Assembly: GCA_902601455.1 (NCBI GenBank)
Contig: CACKNC010000003.1
Span: 1-64,000, forward strand
Reading direction: 5' to 3'
Length of the DNA: 64,000 nt
Origin: an uncultured Alphaproteobacteria bacterium
Lineage (GTDB): Bacteria; Pseudomonadota; Alphaproteobacteria; HIMB59; GCA-002718135
Shown: one piece after another, positions 55,568 through 64,000 of the stretch
How positions within the stretch are numbered: position 1 is the stretch's first letter
Layout of the letters: each line of letters begins with the position of its first letter
Notes under the pieces: generated by a model
Seen by the model: only the letters and a program-made list of their open reading frames with translations
Databases searched by the model: none
What the model was told of the DNA's origin: nothing
Position numbers and translations under genes: made by a program

Positions 55568-55999
55568 TTGGGTTATTATAGTTTAAAAAAAAGAATTAAG
55601 CAAAACGAGGGCTTTTCTTCTAAACCCTATAAAGATCAGCTAGGATATTTAACAATTGGTTACGGCCACTTTATTTTATCAAGTGAAAAAACCTTACTAA
55701 CAAATCAAACAAATAAAAAAGAGCTTGAAAAAATATTTGAAAGAGATTTTAATAAAGCAATAAATGACTTTAACAAAACATTAAAGCCTTTTACTTCAAA
55801 TAAAAAAGAAGCCGAGCTCTTAATTGAAATGATTTTTCAACTTGGAATAAAAGGCTGCCTTAAATTTAAAAACCTTTTAAAAAATATGAGAAAAGGCAAC
55901 AAATACCTTGTTTGCTTTGAAATGATGAATAGTCTTTGGTATAAACAAACACCTCACAGGGTAAAAACCTTGATTAAAAATTTTTTAAACAATGAATAA
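55568..55999 (+). CDS. Phage-type (GH24, T4-like) lysozyme
   Basis: About 143 residues from TTG 55568; the track start TTG 55511 would lie inside the Tim44-like gene. The T4 lysozyme catalytic triad spacing is exact: Glu-8-Asp-5-Thr in NEGFSSKPYKDQLGYLTIGYGH. The later MIFQLGIKGCLKFKNLL and SLWYKQTPHRVKTLI match the C-terminal lobe. There is no signal peptide. It occupies the position where mltA, a lytic transglycosylase, is usual. Its stop overlaps smr by 8 bases. Probably a domesticated phage gene; how it would reach peptidoglycan is unclear. Confidence 0.85.
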   Translation: MGYYSLKKRIKQNEGFSSKPYKDQLGYLTIGYGHFILSSEKTLLTNQTNKKELEKIFERDFNKAINDFNKTLKPFTSNKKEAELLIEMIFQLGIKGCLKFKNLLKNMRKGNKYLVCFEMMNSLWYKQTPHRVKTLIKNFLNNE

Positions 56000-56534
56000 C
56001 AATAATGATGTTTTTTTAAAACAAATGAAGGGTGTGAGCCCAATAAAAAAAAATAATAGAATAAAAAAAGAAGATCCTAAAATAAACTACAAATCTGGAA
56101 AAAAAAATACAGTAAAAAAACAAGAAGTTATAACCCCAAATGTTAGCACAACAATAAAAAACAGCGAGTTTTCTCTAGAAAAAATAGATTTAAAAAAGGG
56201 GATTAAAAAAGGTTCTTTTCATATAGATAAAAAAATAGACTTTCACGGTAAGTCACTTTTAAAGTCAGAAGAGCAGTTTAATGATTCCATCATAGACAGT
56301 TATAATAGCGGACAAAGGTGTTTGTTATTTGTAACAGGAAAAGGTCTTTTTAAATCAAAAAACTTTGAAGAAAGTAATAAGCCAAAATTATATCACGGTA
56401 TTATCAGAGCCTCTTTTGTTGAATGGGCAAGATCAAAAAAATTTTCCAAATATATTCTTTCGTTTGAACAAGCTTCGATAGAACATGGAGGAGATGGGGC
56501 TTTTTACGTCTACCTAAGAAAAAACAAAAACTAA
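55992..56534 (+). CDS. Smr domain protein
   Basis: 180 residues. A basic, low-complexity N-terminus (about 95 residues) precedes a complete Smr domain: KIDFHGKSLLKSEEQF, the TGKGLFKS loop, and HGGDGAFYVYLRK. Smr domains act as nucleases on DNA or on stalled-ribosome mRNA. Located at the end of the maf-to-smr block; it overlaps the convergent DUF3108 gene by 4 bases. Confidence 0.92.
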   Translation: MNNNNDVFLKQMKGVSPIKKNNRIKKEDPKINYKSGKKNTVKKQEVITPNVSTTIKNSEFSLEKIDLKKGIKKGSFHIDKKIDFHGKSLLKSEEQFNDSIIDSYNSGQRCLLFVTGKGLFKSKNFEESNKPKLYHGIIRASFVEWARSKKFSKYILSFEQASIEHGGDGAFYVYLRKNKN

Positions 56535-57202
56535 TTTTCTTCTAACTTAAAAACCCTTCCATCAAAGTGAATAATTATTTCTATTGGTAATAAAATTCCA
56601 TCTTTTTTTTCAAAACTGATTTGTTCAAACTTACTTCTTTTGTGATCAGCCCATAGATTAGAGTATTCTGAAATATTTATAACAGTTTTATTTTCTTCTT
56701 TATCAAACGTCGCGTTCATGGTGTATATTCTTCGCCCATCAACCACTAAAGAACTGGCTTCACCCATTATAATTTCTAGAAAAGAACTAAGCGGGTCTTT
56801 GGTTTGTTTAATATTGAATACATCAATCCTTAATTTTTCTTTTTCATATGGTGTTTGATTTAATGTACTAAGTGTATTATTTTCAAAGCTAAGATTCATA
56901 GTCTTTTCCGTTTTATTTGTTTTCCAAACATGATTATAAGTGTGAGGTTTTAGTTTATTGTTTGCAACTATACCTTTTGAAAAGTAATTACCCTCAAATG
57001 TATAAATTGCAGATAAAAGCCCTTTACTTTTTAATCTTATATCGTTTGAATAATTATTATTATCAATTTCTAATACCCAAACAAGCTCACCTATTTTTAA
57101 CCCAGAAACTTTTATAGAAAATTTTTTGTAAAAACTCTCAGCATATAGAGGGCTGCTTATAAAAAACAAAAGAATAAAAAAATTACTTAAAATTAATCTC
57201 AT
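56531..57202 (-). CDS. DUF3108 periplasmic protein
   Basis: 223 residues with a signal peptide (ILLFFISSPLYA). The mature part follows DUF3108: KKFSIKVSGLKIGELVWVLEI, then KSKGLLSAIYTFEGNYFSKG, DVFNIKQTKDPLSSFL and a C-terminal strand LLPIEIIIHFDGRVFKLE. Function unknown; thought to be an envelope beta protein. Its start lies within the end of the GT39-like gene, so the two share a transcript. Confidence 0.85.
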   Translation of the reverse strand: MRLILSNFFILLFFISSPLYAESFYKKFSIKVSGLKIGELVWVLEIDNNNYSNDIRLKSKGLLSAIYTFEGNYFSKGIVANNKLKPHTYNHVWKTNKTEKTMNLSFENNTLSTLNQTPYEKEKLRIDVFNIKQTKDPLSSFLEIIMGEASSLVVDGRRIYTMNATFDKEENKTVINISEYSNLWADHKRSKFEQISFEKKDGILLPIEIIIHFDGRVFKLEEN

Positions 57203-58565
57203 ACAATTTTAACGGTTCTGAGCTAAACGGAACATCAAATTCTTTTATTAATTTACTTTTTTTCTTATTCGATAAGTAAGAGATATTACTTATATCACCA
57301 AGAAGAAAAAAATCATTTTTTCTATCAATGTTTAATGCTGAGCTCATTTGAAAATGATTTGTAATCGAAGAATCTGTTTTGTGTGGCATTAAAATTAAAT
57401 TTTGTTTGTTGCGAAACTGATATGCAATGTTTGAGAAAATAATACGATCAGACACAACAATATCTTTTTCTTTAATTATATCAGAAAGGGTGTTAGAAAA
57501 TTTCCCCACACCAGTTATTCTGTCAAAAACTTTATTATCTGACGAATTTAAAATAGAAAAAAATAATAAAAACGCAATTAGGTAATTAAAAATAAAATTT
57601 AGTTTTAAAACAGAACTTCTGTTAACTAATCTAAATAAAAACACAAAAATAGAAATTAGAGCTGGAGCAGCCCAGTTAGCATTAGCTCTTACAAGAAAAC
57701 TTTCTACCAAAACAATTAAGATTATTGGTAAAGAAAATATTAATAAAAACTTATTTTCATAATCCAAACGAAAATTTTTGAGAAAAAAAATAACAAAAAC
57801 AAACAACAAAGGCCCCACCATTAATATCTGTGACCCTAAAAATTTTATTGGTTCATAAAAGTTTAGGTTTAAGTTTTGTAAATTTGCATTATCAGATGTG
57901 TGAGAAAAGGTTATCCACCCATTATTAAAGTTCCAAAAAATATTAGGCAACAAGACCACAATAAAAGACAATAAAAAAACCAAAACACCCACAGGGTTGT
58001 TTTTAAAACTTTTGAAACTTGTTTTGTCTAAAAACAATAATAGTAAAAGACTTAATAAAAAATAAATAGCAGCATATTTTGCAAGAAATCCTAGGCCCAA
58101 AAACAAACCTAATAAAAAAAAATTTATAGTAAGGTTAGTTTTTACTACTTTTAAAAGTAGCACCATTGATATTCCCCAAAATAATAAAAGCAATAAATCT
58201 GTTGATATTAAAAAAGAAGATAGACTAGCCGCAGGAATAATTAAAAAACTTAACGCACATAACCGTGCTTTTTTCTTATCAAATGATAAATTTAAGCAAA
58301 GTTTATAAATTGCATATGAAATAAAAAAATAAATAACAATAGGGAACATTTTTAAAGAAATAAAAGAATCACCAAACAAAATAGAATAACCACCTAAAAA
58401 CCACGCAAGTAAAGGGGGTTTGGAATAATATCCTAAGTCAAGAGTTTGTGACCACAACCAGTATTGAGCTTCGTCACCATAAAGACTAAATTCTGTGAAA
58501 TAGATAGCTGTAATTTTAAAAACTATAAGTAAAAAGATGGCTAAACCTAATATTTTATTTGTCAT
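57183..58565 (-). CDS. GT39/ArnT-like membrane glycosyltransferase
   Basis: 460 residues with about ten membrane helices. The first periplasmic loop has the catalytic Asp-Glu of the GT-C fold, LYGDEAQYWLWSQTLDLGYYSKPPLLAWF. The C-terminal soluble part is short. By family it transfers a sugar from a polyprenyl carrier to lipid A or another lipid. Start set at ATG 58565 (MTNKIL), leaving an 11-base overlap with the PAP2 gene. The pairing with a PAP2 phosphatase suggests lipid-A remodelling. Confidence 0.82.
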   Translation of the reverse strand: MTNKILGLAIFLLIVFKITAIYFTEFSLYGDEAQYWLWSQTLDLGYYSKPPLLAWFLGGYSILFGDSFISLKMFPIVIYFFISYAIYKLCLNLSFDKKKARLCALSFLIIPAASLSSFLISTDLLLLLFWGISMVLLLKVVKTNLTINFFLLGLFLGLGFLAKYAAIYFLLSLLLLLFLDKTSFKSFKNNPVGVLVFLLSFIVVLLPNIFWNFNNGWITFSHTSDNANLQNLNLNFYEPIKFLGSQILMVGPLLFVFVIFFLKNFRLDYENKFLLIFSLPIILIVLVESFLVRANANWAAPALISIFVFLFRLVNRSSVLKLNFIFNYLIAFLLFFSILNSSDNKVFDRITGVGKFSNTLSDIIKEKDIVVSDRIIFSNIAYQFRNKQNLILMPHKTDSSITNHFQMSSALNIDRKNDFFLLGDISNISYLSNKKKSKLIKEFDVPFSSEPLKLYEINFK

Positions 58566-59889
58566 AAAATTTTTTATATAAAACAAAAGACACTAAGATT
58601 GTAACAGTTACTACTATTTGAGAAAAAATTATATCGCTAAAAAAATGCCCTCCTGCAGCAATTCTTATAAAACCCAATAAAGAACCTAAAATTAACCCTA
58701 AATAAACATATACATTTTTCTTTGTTATAAAATAAAAGACAATTAGTAAGAACCCAACAGAAGAATCACCAGACACAAACGAGCAATTTGAGGAACATGC
58801 ATCACTAATTTTATACCACGGATTAAAATCTTGAAAACCATTAAAATATGAAACATCATTAGGTCTTGCTCTACCCCACATGTTTTTTAACAAAAAATTT
58901 ACAACCAGCAACATTGTAATTGCTCCAGAAACCCAAATATAAACAATCTCTGATATTGAAAACCTATAACCAAAATAAATCTTTTTTAATGGAAAAAATC
59001 GCAAAACCAAAGGAAGAACAAAAATATATATTAATATAAATGGAAGCAGAATTTTTCTAAAAAATATTGAAACAGGATAATAACTTTGAATTAAGAATTG
59101 TTTATCCCCATAGTAAAAAAGACCACTTATATAAAGATCTAGTGAAGGACCAGCAGTTACAAATGTAGCTAAAATAAAAAAAATTATTAATACTTTTGTT
59201 ACCATTGAAATTTGTGAAATCTTTAAACTTCCCCAATAGATGTTTGGATAATTAATTTTAATAAAATAATCAAATACCTTATAAACACTAATTGCAATTA
59301 TCACCCCCCCAATAACGTCAGTTAAAAAATGTGCCCCAACAACAACCCTGCTTAATGCTATAAAAAAACCAAAAAAATAAAAAAAATATCTTAAGTTAGG
59401 AATGGCCAATGCTGTAATTATGGTAATTGCTATAATTGTTGAGGAATGACCTGATGGAAAAGAGTGGAAAGACGACTCAGTAGAAAAAAAATTAAACTCA
59501 AAACTACCATCTAATTGAGAATGGTTTGGTCTAGGTCTTCCTACTAGGTGCTTAATTATTTGGGTAATTAGACCAACAAGAAGTAAATATGAAAAACTAA
59601 AAATACTAAATTTTTTTAGATAAAAATACTTCTCTTCATTTATTATGTTTAAAGTTTTTATTAAATAAGAAGAAAAGAAGAGAAGAATAAAAAATAAAAA
59701 ATACCACAACGAGTCACCTAAATCAGTTATTCCAATAAAAAAATCTTTAAGATAAACTGATCCAATGCCATAATTAATTTTTGTGAAAAGGCTGTTTGCC
59801 CAAAGATCAAACTTGTTAGTAAATAAAACTGATATTAGTAAAAGAATAAATAAACTTAACTCAATCTGTATTTTTTTAATCACAAACAA
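58555..59889 (-). CDS. Tandem double-PAP2 membrane phosphatase
   Basis: 444 residues containing two PAP2/LpxE-type domains. Domain 1 (about 25-215) has GRPRPN, FPSGHSSTI and SRVVVGAHFLTDVIGG, the full motif set. Domain 2 (about 225-440) has GRARPND and RIAAGGHFFSDI, but the central PSGH is replaced by SFVSGDSS. Fusion of two PAP2 modules in one chain is unusual. It could dephosphorylate lipid A or undecaprenyl diphosphate, with the second domain altered. Followed by the GT39-like gene. Confidence 0.85.
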   Translation of the reverse strand: MFVIKKIQIELSLFILLLISVLFTNKFDLWANSLFTKINYGIGSVYLKDFFIGITDLGDSLWYFLFFILLFFSSYLIKTLNIINEEKYFYLKKFSIFSFSYLLLVGLITQIIKHLVGRPRPNHSQLDGSFEFNFFSTESSFHSFPSGHSSTIIAITIITALAIPNLRYFFYFFGFFIALSRVVVGAHFLTDVIGGVIIAISVYKVFDYFIKINYPNIYWGSLKISQISMVTKVLIIFFILATFVTAGPSLDLYISGLFYYGDKQFLIQSYYPVSIFFRKILLPFILIYIFVLPLVLRFFPLKKIYFGYRFSISEIVYIWVSGAITMLLVVNFLLKNMWGRARPNDVSYFNGFQDFNPWYKISDACSSNCSFVSGDSSVGFLLIVFYFITKKNVYVYLGLILGSLLGFIRIAAGGHFFSDIIFSQIVVTVTILVSFVLYKKFYDK

Positions 59890-59921
59890 TCGTTAGGTAA
59901 GGTTGATATTAAAATCAATCT

Positions 59922-61235
59922 TTAAAGTATGAATTTAGAGAGATCTTGACTTTTTATTAAATCAACCAGGTTGGTTTCAACAAATTTTTTATCTATTGTT
60001 ATTGTGGTCGGGCCAATATCAGAAGCATTAAAACTCACTTCTTCTAAAAGTTTTTCCATAATTGTATGTAATCGTCTAGCGCCTATATTTTCAACATTTT
60101 GGTTTATTTCAGTAGCTAAAGAAGCAATTGAGTCTATGCCATCTTCTTTAAATTCTAAATCTACTTTTTCAGTACCAAGAAGGCCAACATATTGTTTAAT
60201 AAGGCTATTTTGTGTTTCAGTAAGAATAAGTTTAAAATCATCTTTTGATAAACTCTCAAGCTCAACACGTATAGGAAGTCGTCCTTGAAGCTCAGGTAAC
60301 ATGTCAGATGGTTTTGATAAATGAAAGGCACCAGAAGCAATGAACAAAATATAATCTGTTTTTACTACACCATGTTTTGTGGATACCGCAGTTCCCTCTA
60401 TGAGAGGCAATAAATCTCTTTGAACACCCTCTCTAGATACATCAGCCCCACTTCTTTCACTTCTAGAGGTTATTTTATCAATTTCATCTATGAACACTAT
60501 TCCATTCTGTTCAACATCTTCCAAAGCCCTAGAGTTAATTTTATCTTGATCTAATAGTTTTTCAGTCTCCTCTTGAAGAAGATAATCATGAGATTCACTG
60601 ACTGTCATCTTTTTCATTTTTTTTTGCTTACCAAAGTTTTTTCCAAACATATCACCAAGGTTTATCATCCCCATTTGTGAGCCAGGCATACCCGGTATAT
60701 CCATTGTTGGTAAACTCATTGATGAGTTTGCTGCAACAGGAATTTCAACTTCTTTATCATTTAGTTCACCGCTACGAAGTTTTTGTCTAAAACTATCTCT
60801 TGTTGACTCGCTTGAGGTTTTAGAGACTAGTATGTCTAAAATTTTTTCTTCTGCATTTTTTTCTGCCTTCGCCTTCACCTCTTTGCCCATTTTTTCTTTT
60901 GTGCTGTTGATGCTAATTTCGACTAAATCTCTTATAATTTGTTCAACATCTCTTCCTACATATCCCACCTCTGTAAATTTAGTTGCTTCTACTTTTACAA
61001 AAGGAGCTTCTGCTAATTTTGCAAGACGACGTGATATTTCGGTTTTACCACAGCCAGTTGGTCCAACCATTAGGATATTTTTAGGAACTATTTCATCTCT
61101 TAGAGATTGATCTAATTGTTTTCTTCGCCACCTATTTCTTAGAGCTACTGATACTGCTCTTTTTGCATTTTTTTGACCGATAATAAACTTATCTAGTTCA
61201 GAAACTGTTTCTCTTGGGCTAAAATTAGATTCCAT
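59922..61235 (-). CDS. hslU: HslU ATPase of the HslVU protease
   Basis: 437-residue AAA+ unfoldase. Walker [18 protein letters not shown] (about 56), [22 protein letters not shown], an intermediate I-domain with a Met/Gly-rich stretch, Walker [13 protein letters not shown], and the GAR sensor [16 protein letters not shown]; it ends in the canonical LSKFIL tail that docks into HslV. Start overlaps the hslV stop by one base. Confidence 0.97.
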   Translation of the reverse strand: MESNFSPRETVSELDKFIIGQKNAKRAVSVALRNRWRRKQLDQSLRDEIVPKNILMVGPTGCGKTEISRRLAKLAEAPFVKVEATKFTEVGYVGRDVEQIIRDLVEISINSTKEKMGKEVKAKAEKNAEEKILDILVSKTSSESTRDSFRQKLRSGELNDKEVEIPVAANSSMSLPTMDIPGMPGSQMGMINLGDMFGKNFGKQKKMKKMTVSESHDYLLQEETEKLLDQDKINSRALEDVEQNGIVFIDEIDKITSRSERSGADVSREGVQRDLLPLIEGTAVSTKHGVVKTDYILFIASGAFHLSKPSDMLPELQGRLPIRVELESLSKDDFKLILTETQNSLIKQYVGLLGTEKVDLEFKEDGIDSIASLATEINQNVENIGARRLHTIMEKLLEEVSFNASDIGPTTITIDKKFVETNLVDLIKSQDLSKFIL

Positions 61236-61762
61236 TATAGCTCAATTGTTTCTGATATAATGTTATGATTGGTATAAATACATATATCAGCGGCAATATT
61301 TAAAGACTCAATAGCTATATCTTTTGCGTTCATTTCAGTGTTTTTCAAAAGAGCTTTTGCAGCACTGTTTGCAAACGGTCCACCTGATCCAATAGCTAAA
61401 ATACCATCATCTGATTCTATAACATCACCCGTTCCAGATAATAGCAAACTTACATCTTTATCCGCAACAATCATCATCGCCTCTAATTTTCTAAGGTATT
61501 TGTCAGATCTCCAATCCTTAGCTAGCTCAACACAAGCTCTCATTAATTGATTCTTGTATTGATCTAGTTTTCCTTCTAATCTTTCAAACAAAGCAAATGC
61601 ATCAGCTGTTGAGCCTGCAAAACCTGAAATTACTGTGCCATCATTACCCAATCTTCTAATTTTTTTAACGTTTGACTTCATTACAGTATTGCCAAGACTA
61701 GCCTGACCATCACCAGCAATAACTACTAAATTATCTTTTCTAATACCTATAATTGTTGTCAT
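61235..61762 (-). CDS. hslV: HslV threonine peptidase
   Basis: 175 residues. [27 protein letters not shown] exposes Thr2 as the nucleophile after Met removal. [17 protein letters not shown] and [11 protein letters not shown] complete the proteasome-like fold. It forms the peptidase of the HslVU complex. The order hslV-hslU reads away from hisB, with a heat-shock-type promoter candidate upstream. Confidence 0.97.
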   Translation of the reverse strand: MTTIIGIRKDNLVVIAGDGQASLGNTVMKSNVKKIRRLGNDGTVISGFAGSTADAFALFERLEGKLDQYKNQLMRACVELAKDWRSDKYLRKLEAMMIVADKDVSLLLSGTGDVIESDDGILAIGSGGPFANSAAKALLKNTEMNAKDIAIESLNIAADICIYTNHNIISETIEL

Positions 61763-61791
61763 TTTAACTTTTTTTTATTTTACACATTTAA

Positions 61792-61819
61792 AAATGGCTA
61801 CTTAATTCTTTTAATCAAG
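61792..61819 (-). promoter_or_regulatory. Candidate RpoH (heat-shock) promoter for hslVU
   Basis: On the minus strand CTTGATT (61819-61813) is followed after 15 bases by CCATTT (61797-61792), ending 30 bases before the hslV ATG. This fits a sigma-32-type CTTGA / CCCAT-like promoter, which is the expected control for hslVU. Confidence 0.5.
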
Positions 61820-61865
61820 TGATTTGCCTAGAATATTTTATATATCACTGATATTAGGCGTTTTT

Positions 61866-62453
61866 ATGAGAACCGCAAAAGTAAACAGAAATACAAAAGA
61901 AACAAATATCTCTTGTGAAATCAATATAGATGGAACAGGCAAAAATGAAATTTATACAGGGATAGGGTTTTTTGATCATATGTTGGAAATCTTTTCCCAC
62001 CATAGTCTTATTGATTTAAAACTTAAGGCCAAAGGAGACACTCATGTTGATTTTCATCATACTGTAGAAGATACCGCATATGTACTTGCGGACGCTATTA
62101 ATAGAGCAATAGGAGAAAAAAGAGGAATTAATAGATATGGTTTTTTTTATATAACTATGGATGAAAGTTTATCTCGAACAGTGATTGATTTTTCTGGTAG
62201 ACCTGAATTTATTTGGAAGGTTAAACTTGGTCTTAAAAAAATAGGTGAAATGGACACAGAGCTTTTCCATGAATTTTTTAGAGCTTTTTGCAATGAATCT
62301 AAATGTAATCTTCACATTGAAAATTTCTATGGTGATAACAACCACCACATAATAGAGTCATGTTTTAAATCATTTGCAAGAAGTATTAGACATGCACTAA
62401 CTGTAGACGAAAGAATAAAAAACATAATACCATCTTCAAAAGGTATGCTATAA
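61866..62453 (+). CDS. hisB: Imidazoleglycerol-phosphate dehydratase
   Basis: 195 residues, single-function HisB of histidine synthesis. Start moved to ATG 61866 (MRTAKVNRNTKET), since the 14 codons before it in the track are not family-like. FFDHMLEIFSHHSLIDL, DFHHTVEDTAYVLADAI, DFSGRPEF and DNNHHIIESCFKSFARSIRHA supply the Mn-binding histidines and glutamates. Divergent from hslV; four bases separate it from hisH. Confidence 0.97.
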   Translation: MRTAKVNRNTKETNISCEINIDGTGKNEIYTGIGFFDHMLEIFSHHSLIDLKLKAKGDTHVDFHHTVEDTAYVLADAINRAIGEKRGINRYGFFYITMDESLSRTVIDFSGRPEFIWKVKLGLKKIGEMDTELFHEFFRAFCNESKCNLHIENFYGDNNHHIIESCFKSFARSIRHALTVDERIKNIIPSSKGML

Positions 62454-62457
62454 ATTA

Positions 62458-63087
62458 ATGAAAAAAAACATAACCATAATTGACTATGGTTCTGGAAATA
62501 TTTTATCTGCAAAACAATCATTTGCTAGAGTAATAAAAACAGAAAATATTAACGCCAATGTATGTATCTCTAGTAAACCCGAAACAATAAAAAACTCAAC
62601 TCACATTGTGCTTCCTGGTCAGGGAGCATTTGAAACATGTATTAATGGACTTAAGGGCATTCCAGGAATGATAGATGAGTTAAATAATTTTGTAATTGCT
62701 AAAAAGAAACCATTTTTTGGTATTTGTGTTGGAATGCAGCTCCTTGCAAATAACAGCCTAGAAAATGGAGATCACAAAGGACTGGGTTGGGTGGACGGAA
62801 CTATAGAAAAGCTTCCCGCTGAAAAACTCAAAATGCCTCATATGGGCTGGAATTCAATCAGGGTTTTGAAAAAAAACCTCAAAATTAATCCGAGAGAAAC
62901 AGATTATTATTTCGTTCATAGCTTTTATTTTAACTGCAAAAACAAAGAAAATGTTCTTGCTATTACAAATTATGGGATAGATTTTCCTTCTATTGTTAAC
63001 AAAGAAAATATATATGGCCTTCAGTTCCATCCTGAAAAAAGTTCTGATCAAGGTTTGGATATAATAAAAAGTTTTATTAAAATATGA
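62458..63087 (+). CDS. hisH: Imidazole glycerol phosphate synthase glutaminase subunit
   Basis: 209-residue class I amidotransferase that feeds ammonia to HisF. N-terminal IIDYGSGNILSAKQSF, the oxyanion strand VLPGQGAFETC, nucleophile GICVGMQLL, and the His-Glu in LQFHPEKSSDQG are complete. Overlaps the GNAT gene by 4 bases. Confidence 0.96.
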   Translation: MKKNITIIDYGSGNILSAKQSFARVIKTENINANVCISSKPETIKNSTHIVLPGQGAFETCINGLKGIPGMIDELNNFVIAKKKPFFGICVGMQLLANNSLENGDHKGLGWVDGTIEKLPAEKLKMPHMGWNSIRVLKKNLKINPRETDYYFVHSFYFNCKNKENVLAITNYGIDFPSIVNKENIYGLQFHPEKSSDQGLDIIKSFIKI

Positions 63088-63623
63088 ATAGTTTAGCTAA
63101 AGAAAATATGAATATAGCTGTAGAAAGCTTAATTAAAGTTTCTGAAACTGATCTTGCCGATCTTTGTAATATTACTGAGCAGGCAATAAAGGCTGGAGGA
63201 GGTTTTGGTTGGTTAACAATTCCACCCATTGAAAATCTAAAAAAATATTGGAACGGATTAGTTTTGATTAAATCTAACATATTAATTGTTGGAAGATTAA
63301 ACGGAACAATTGCTGGTGCTTCACAAATCTCTTTTTACCCACCCAATAATGAAGCTCAAAAAAACATTTCTAGAATTCAATCTCATTTTGTTGCACCTTG
63401 GGCTAGGGGCTATGGTTTAGCAAAAGCCATGATTGATCAAGCAATAGAAATTTCAAAAGAAAATAATAAAAAAAGCATTCAACTAGATATCAGAGAAACC
63501 CAATCAGCAGCTATTAAACTTTTTGAAAATAAAGGCTTTGCTAAATGGGGTGAAAATCCATCATATGCCTTCATTAATGGAGCGCGAATAAGGGGTTATT
63601 ATTATCACAAAGATCTGCAGTGA
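63084..63623 (+). CDS. GNAT-family N-acetyltransferase
   Basis: 179 residues. The acetyl-CoA motif A is SHFVAPWARGYGLAKAMIDQA, with the R-x-x-G-x-G/A loop. IQLDIRETQSAAIKLFENKGFAKWG is motif B. It sits between hisH and hisA with overlapping codons, an arrangement found in marine Alphaproteobacteria. The substrate is unknown; a role in histidine synthesis is possible only by context. Confidence 0.85.
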   Translation: MNSLAKENMNIAVESLIKVSETDLADLCNITEQAIKAGGGFGWLTIPPIENLKKYWNGLVLIKSNILIVGRLNGTIAGASQISFYPPNNEAQKNISRIQSHFVAPWARGYGLAKAMIDQAIEISKENNKKSIQLDIRETQSAAIKLFENKGFAKWGENPSYAFINGARIRGYYYHKDLQ

Positions 63624-64000
63624 AAATTTTTCCAGCAATTGATCTTAAACAAAATAAATGTGTAAGACTGAGCAAAGGAGAGGACAGCAGTAGTGTTGTT
63701 TTTAATGAAAATCCAATTGATCAAGCTAAGTTTTTCGAAGATCAGGGTTGTACGCGATTACACCTTGTTGATCTTGACTCCGCTTTTGGAAGAAATAATA
63801 TAAATAATAAAACAATTCAAAAAATTAGAGAAAGTATTTCAATTCCAATTCAGATTGGTGGTGGAATACGATCTGAAACTATTGCCAGAAATTATTTTGA
63901 TTTAGGCGCTGATTTTTTAATTATCGGATCTTATGCTGTAAGCAATAGCCAAGAAGTGAAAAATTTAGCAAAAAACTTTGAACAAAAAATATACGTTGCT
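63620..64000 (+). CDS. hisA: Phosphoribosylformimino-AICAR-phosphate isomerase, 3'-truncated
   Basis: Open from GTG 63620 (GTGA overlap with the GNAT stop) to the end of the window, 127 codons, and not in the ORF track. MKIFPAIDLKQNKCVRLSKG carries the catalytic Asp8; LHLVDLDSAFGR and IPIQIGGGIRS are the next TIM-barrel strands, then ADFLIIGSYA. HisA is typically about 240 residues, so roughly half is visible. Expected to be followed by hisF. Confidence 0.95.
   Translation, partial: MKIFPAIDLKQNKCVRLSKGEDSSSVVFNENPIDQAKFFEDQGCTRLHLVDLDSAFGRNNINNKTIQKIRESISIPIQIGGGIRSETIARNYFDLGADFLIIGSYAVSNSQEVKNLAKNFEQKIYVA

Noticed and set aside
57910-57925. TTATCCACC inside the GT39-like gene as a DnaA box
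   Set aside because: One mismatch, isolated, in coding sequence, with no cluster of other boxes.
61824-61862. GCCTA ... TAGGC followed by T residues as a histidine attenuator before hisB
   Set aside because: Only five base pairs with a loop over 20 bases and no leader peptide rich in His codons.
1-64000. CRISPR array, rRNA operon, insertion sequence or integrase gene
   Set aside because: Read for regularly spaced repeats, rRNA signatures, transposase motifs (DDE) and tyrosine recombinase R-H-R-Y patterns; none found.

Overview
This is a very AT-rich (roughly 30% G+C by eye), densely packed chromosome segment. The gene neighbourhoods are classic for Alphaproteobacteria: rho / mnmE-mnmG-rsmG-parA-parB / holA-lptE-leuS on one side, maf-aroE-coaE-dnaQ-Tim44-like-smr-hslUV-hisBHA on the other, plus hemY with a mitofilin-like gene, tsaD, rsmB-heparinase-purH and ftsK-lolA. 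Intergenic gaps are tiny, start and stop codons overlap, and poly-A/T runs are common. This suggests a streamlined marine alphaproteobacterium (SAR11 / HIMB59 / AEGEAN-169-like); the exact clade cannot be fixed from sequence reading alone.

Layout. 1-9.2 kb: end of an amino-acid ABC binding protein, yggT-folD, argG, an IalB-like protein, an ECF sigma factor with a ChrR-like anti-sigma factor, an asparaginase, a fructosamine-kinase-like protein, a Tas-like aldo-keto reductase and a Bax-inhibitor-1 protein. 9.2-13.4 kb: two tandem TPR/glycosyltransferase-like paralogues and a GT8-like transferase. 13.4-25.2 kb: hemY, mitofilin-like gene, tsaD, EVE protein, acs, tdk, a GT9-like gene, rsmB, heparinase-like gene and purH. 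25.2-30.8 kb: an accessory island with a 2OG-Fe(II) oxygenase, a GT9-like protein, two sulfotransferases and three small secreted proteins. The island abuts an intact tRNA-Gly(GCC); two truncated copies of that tRNA lie further out, like a ladder of old integrations. 30.8-38.1 kb: aminoacyl-tRNA deacylase, thioredoxin-TPR protein, Lon-N protein, UbiH-like protein, ftsK, lolA, a degenerate OmpR-type regulator and yggS. 38.1-39.4 kb: a strongly codon-biased porin with a structured leader and its own terminator. 39.4-49.3 kb: DUF3576 lipoprotein, leuS, lptE, holA, and parB-parA-rsmG-mnmG-mnmE. 49.5-64 kb: an acyltransferase, rho, a ~0.4 kb AT-rich gap that is the best oriC candidate, maf-aroE-coaE-dnaQ-Tim44-like, a phage-type lysozyme, smr, a DUF3108 / GT39 / double-PAP2 envelope-lipid cluster, hslUV, and hisB-hisH-GNAT-hisA (hisA cut by the window end).

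How it works together. Genes on both sides of the 51.9-52.3 kb gap are transcribed away from it. The gap holds two TTAA-N7-TTAA (CtrA-type) motifs next to two oppositely oriented TTATTAACA (DnaA-box-like) 9-mers. Two perfect parS cores (TTTCACGTGAAA) lie about 4 kb away, in and beside mnmE, close to parAB. Together these form a plausible replication-origin/centromere region. The part most likely to be new is the tRNA-Gly ladder: each tRNA-bounded segment carries a single small secreted-protein gene and no integrase, and the tRNA fragments are flanked by pairs of 11-bp direct repeats that resemble integrase arm sites.
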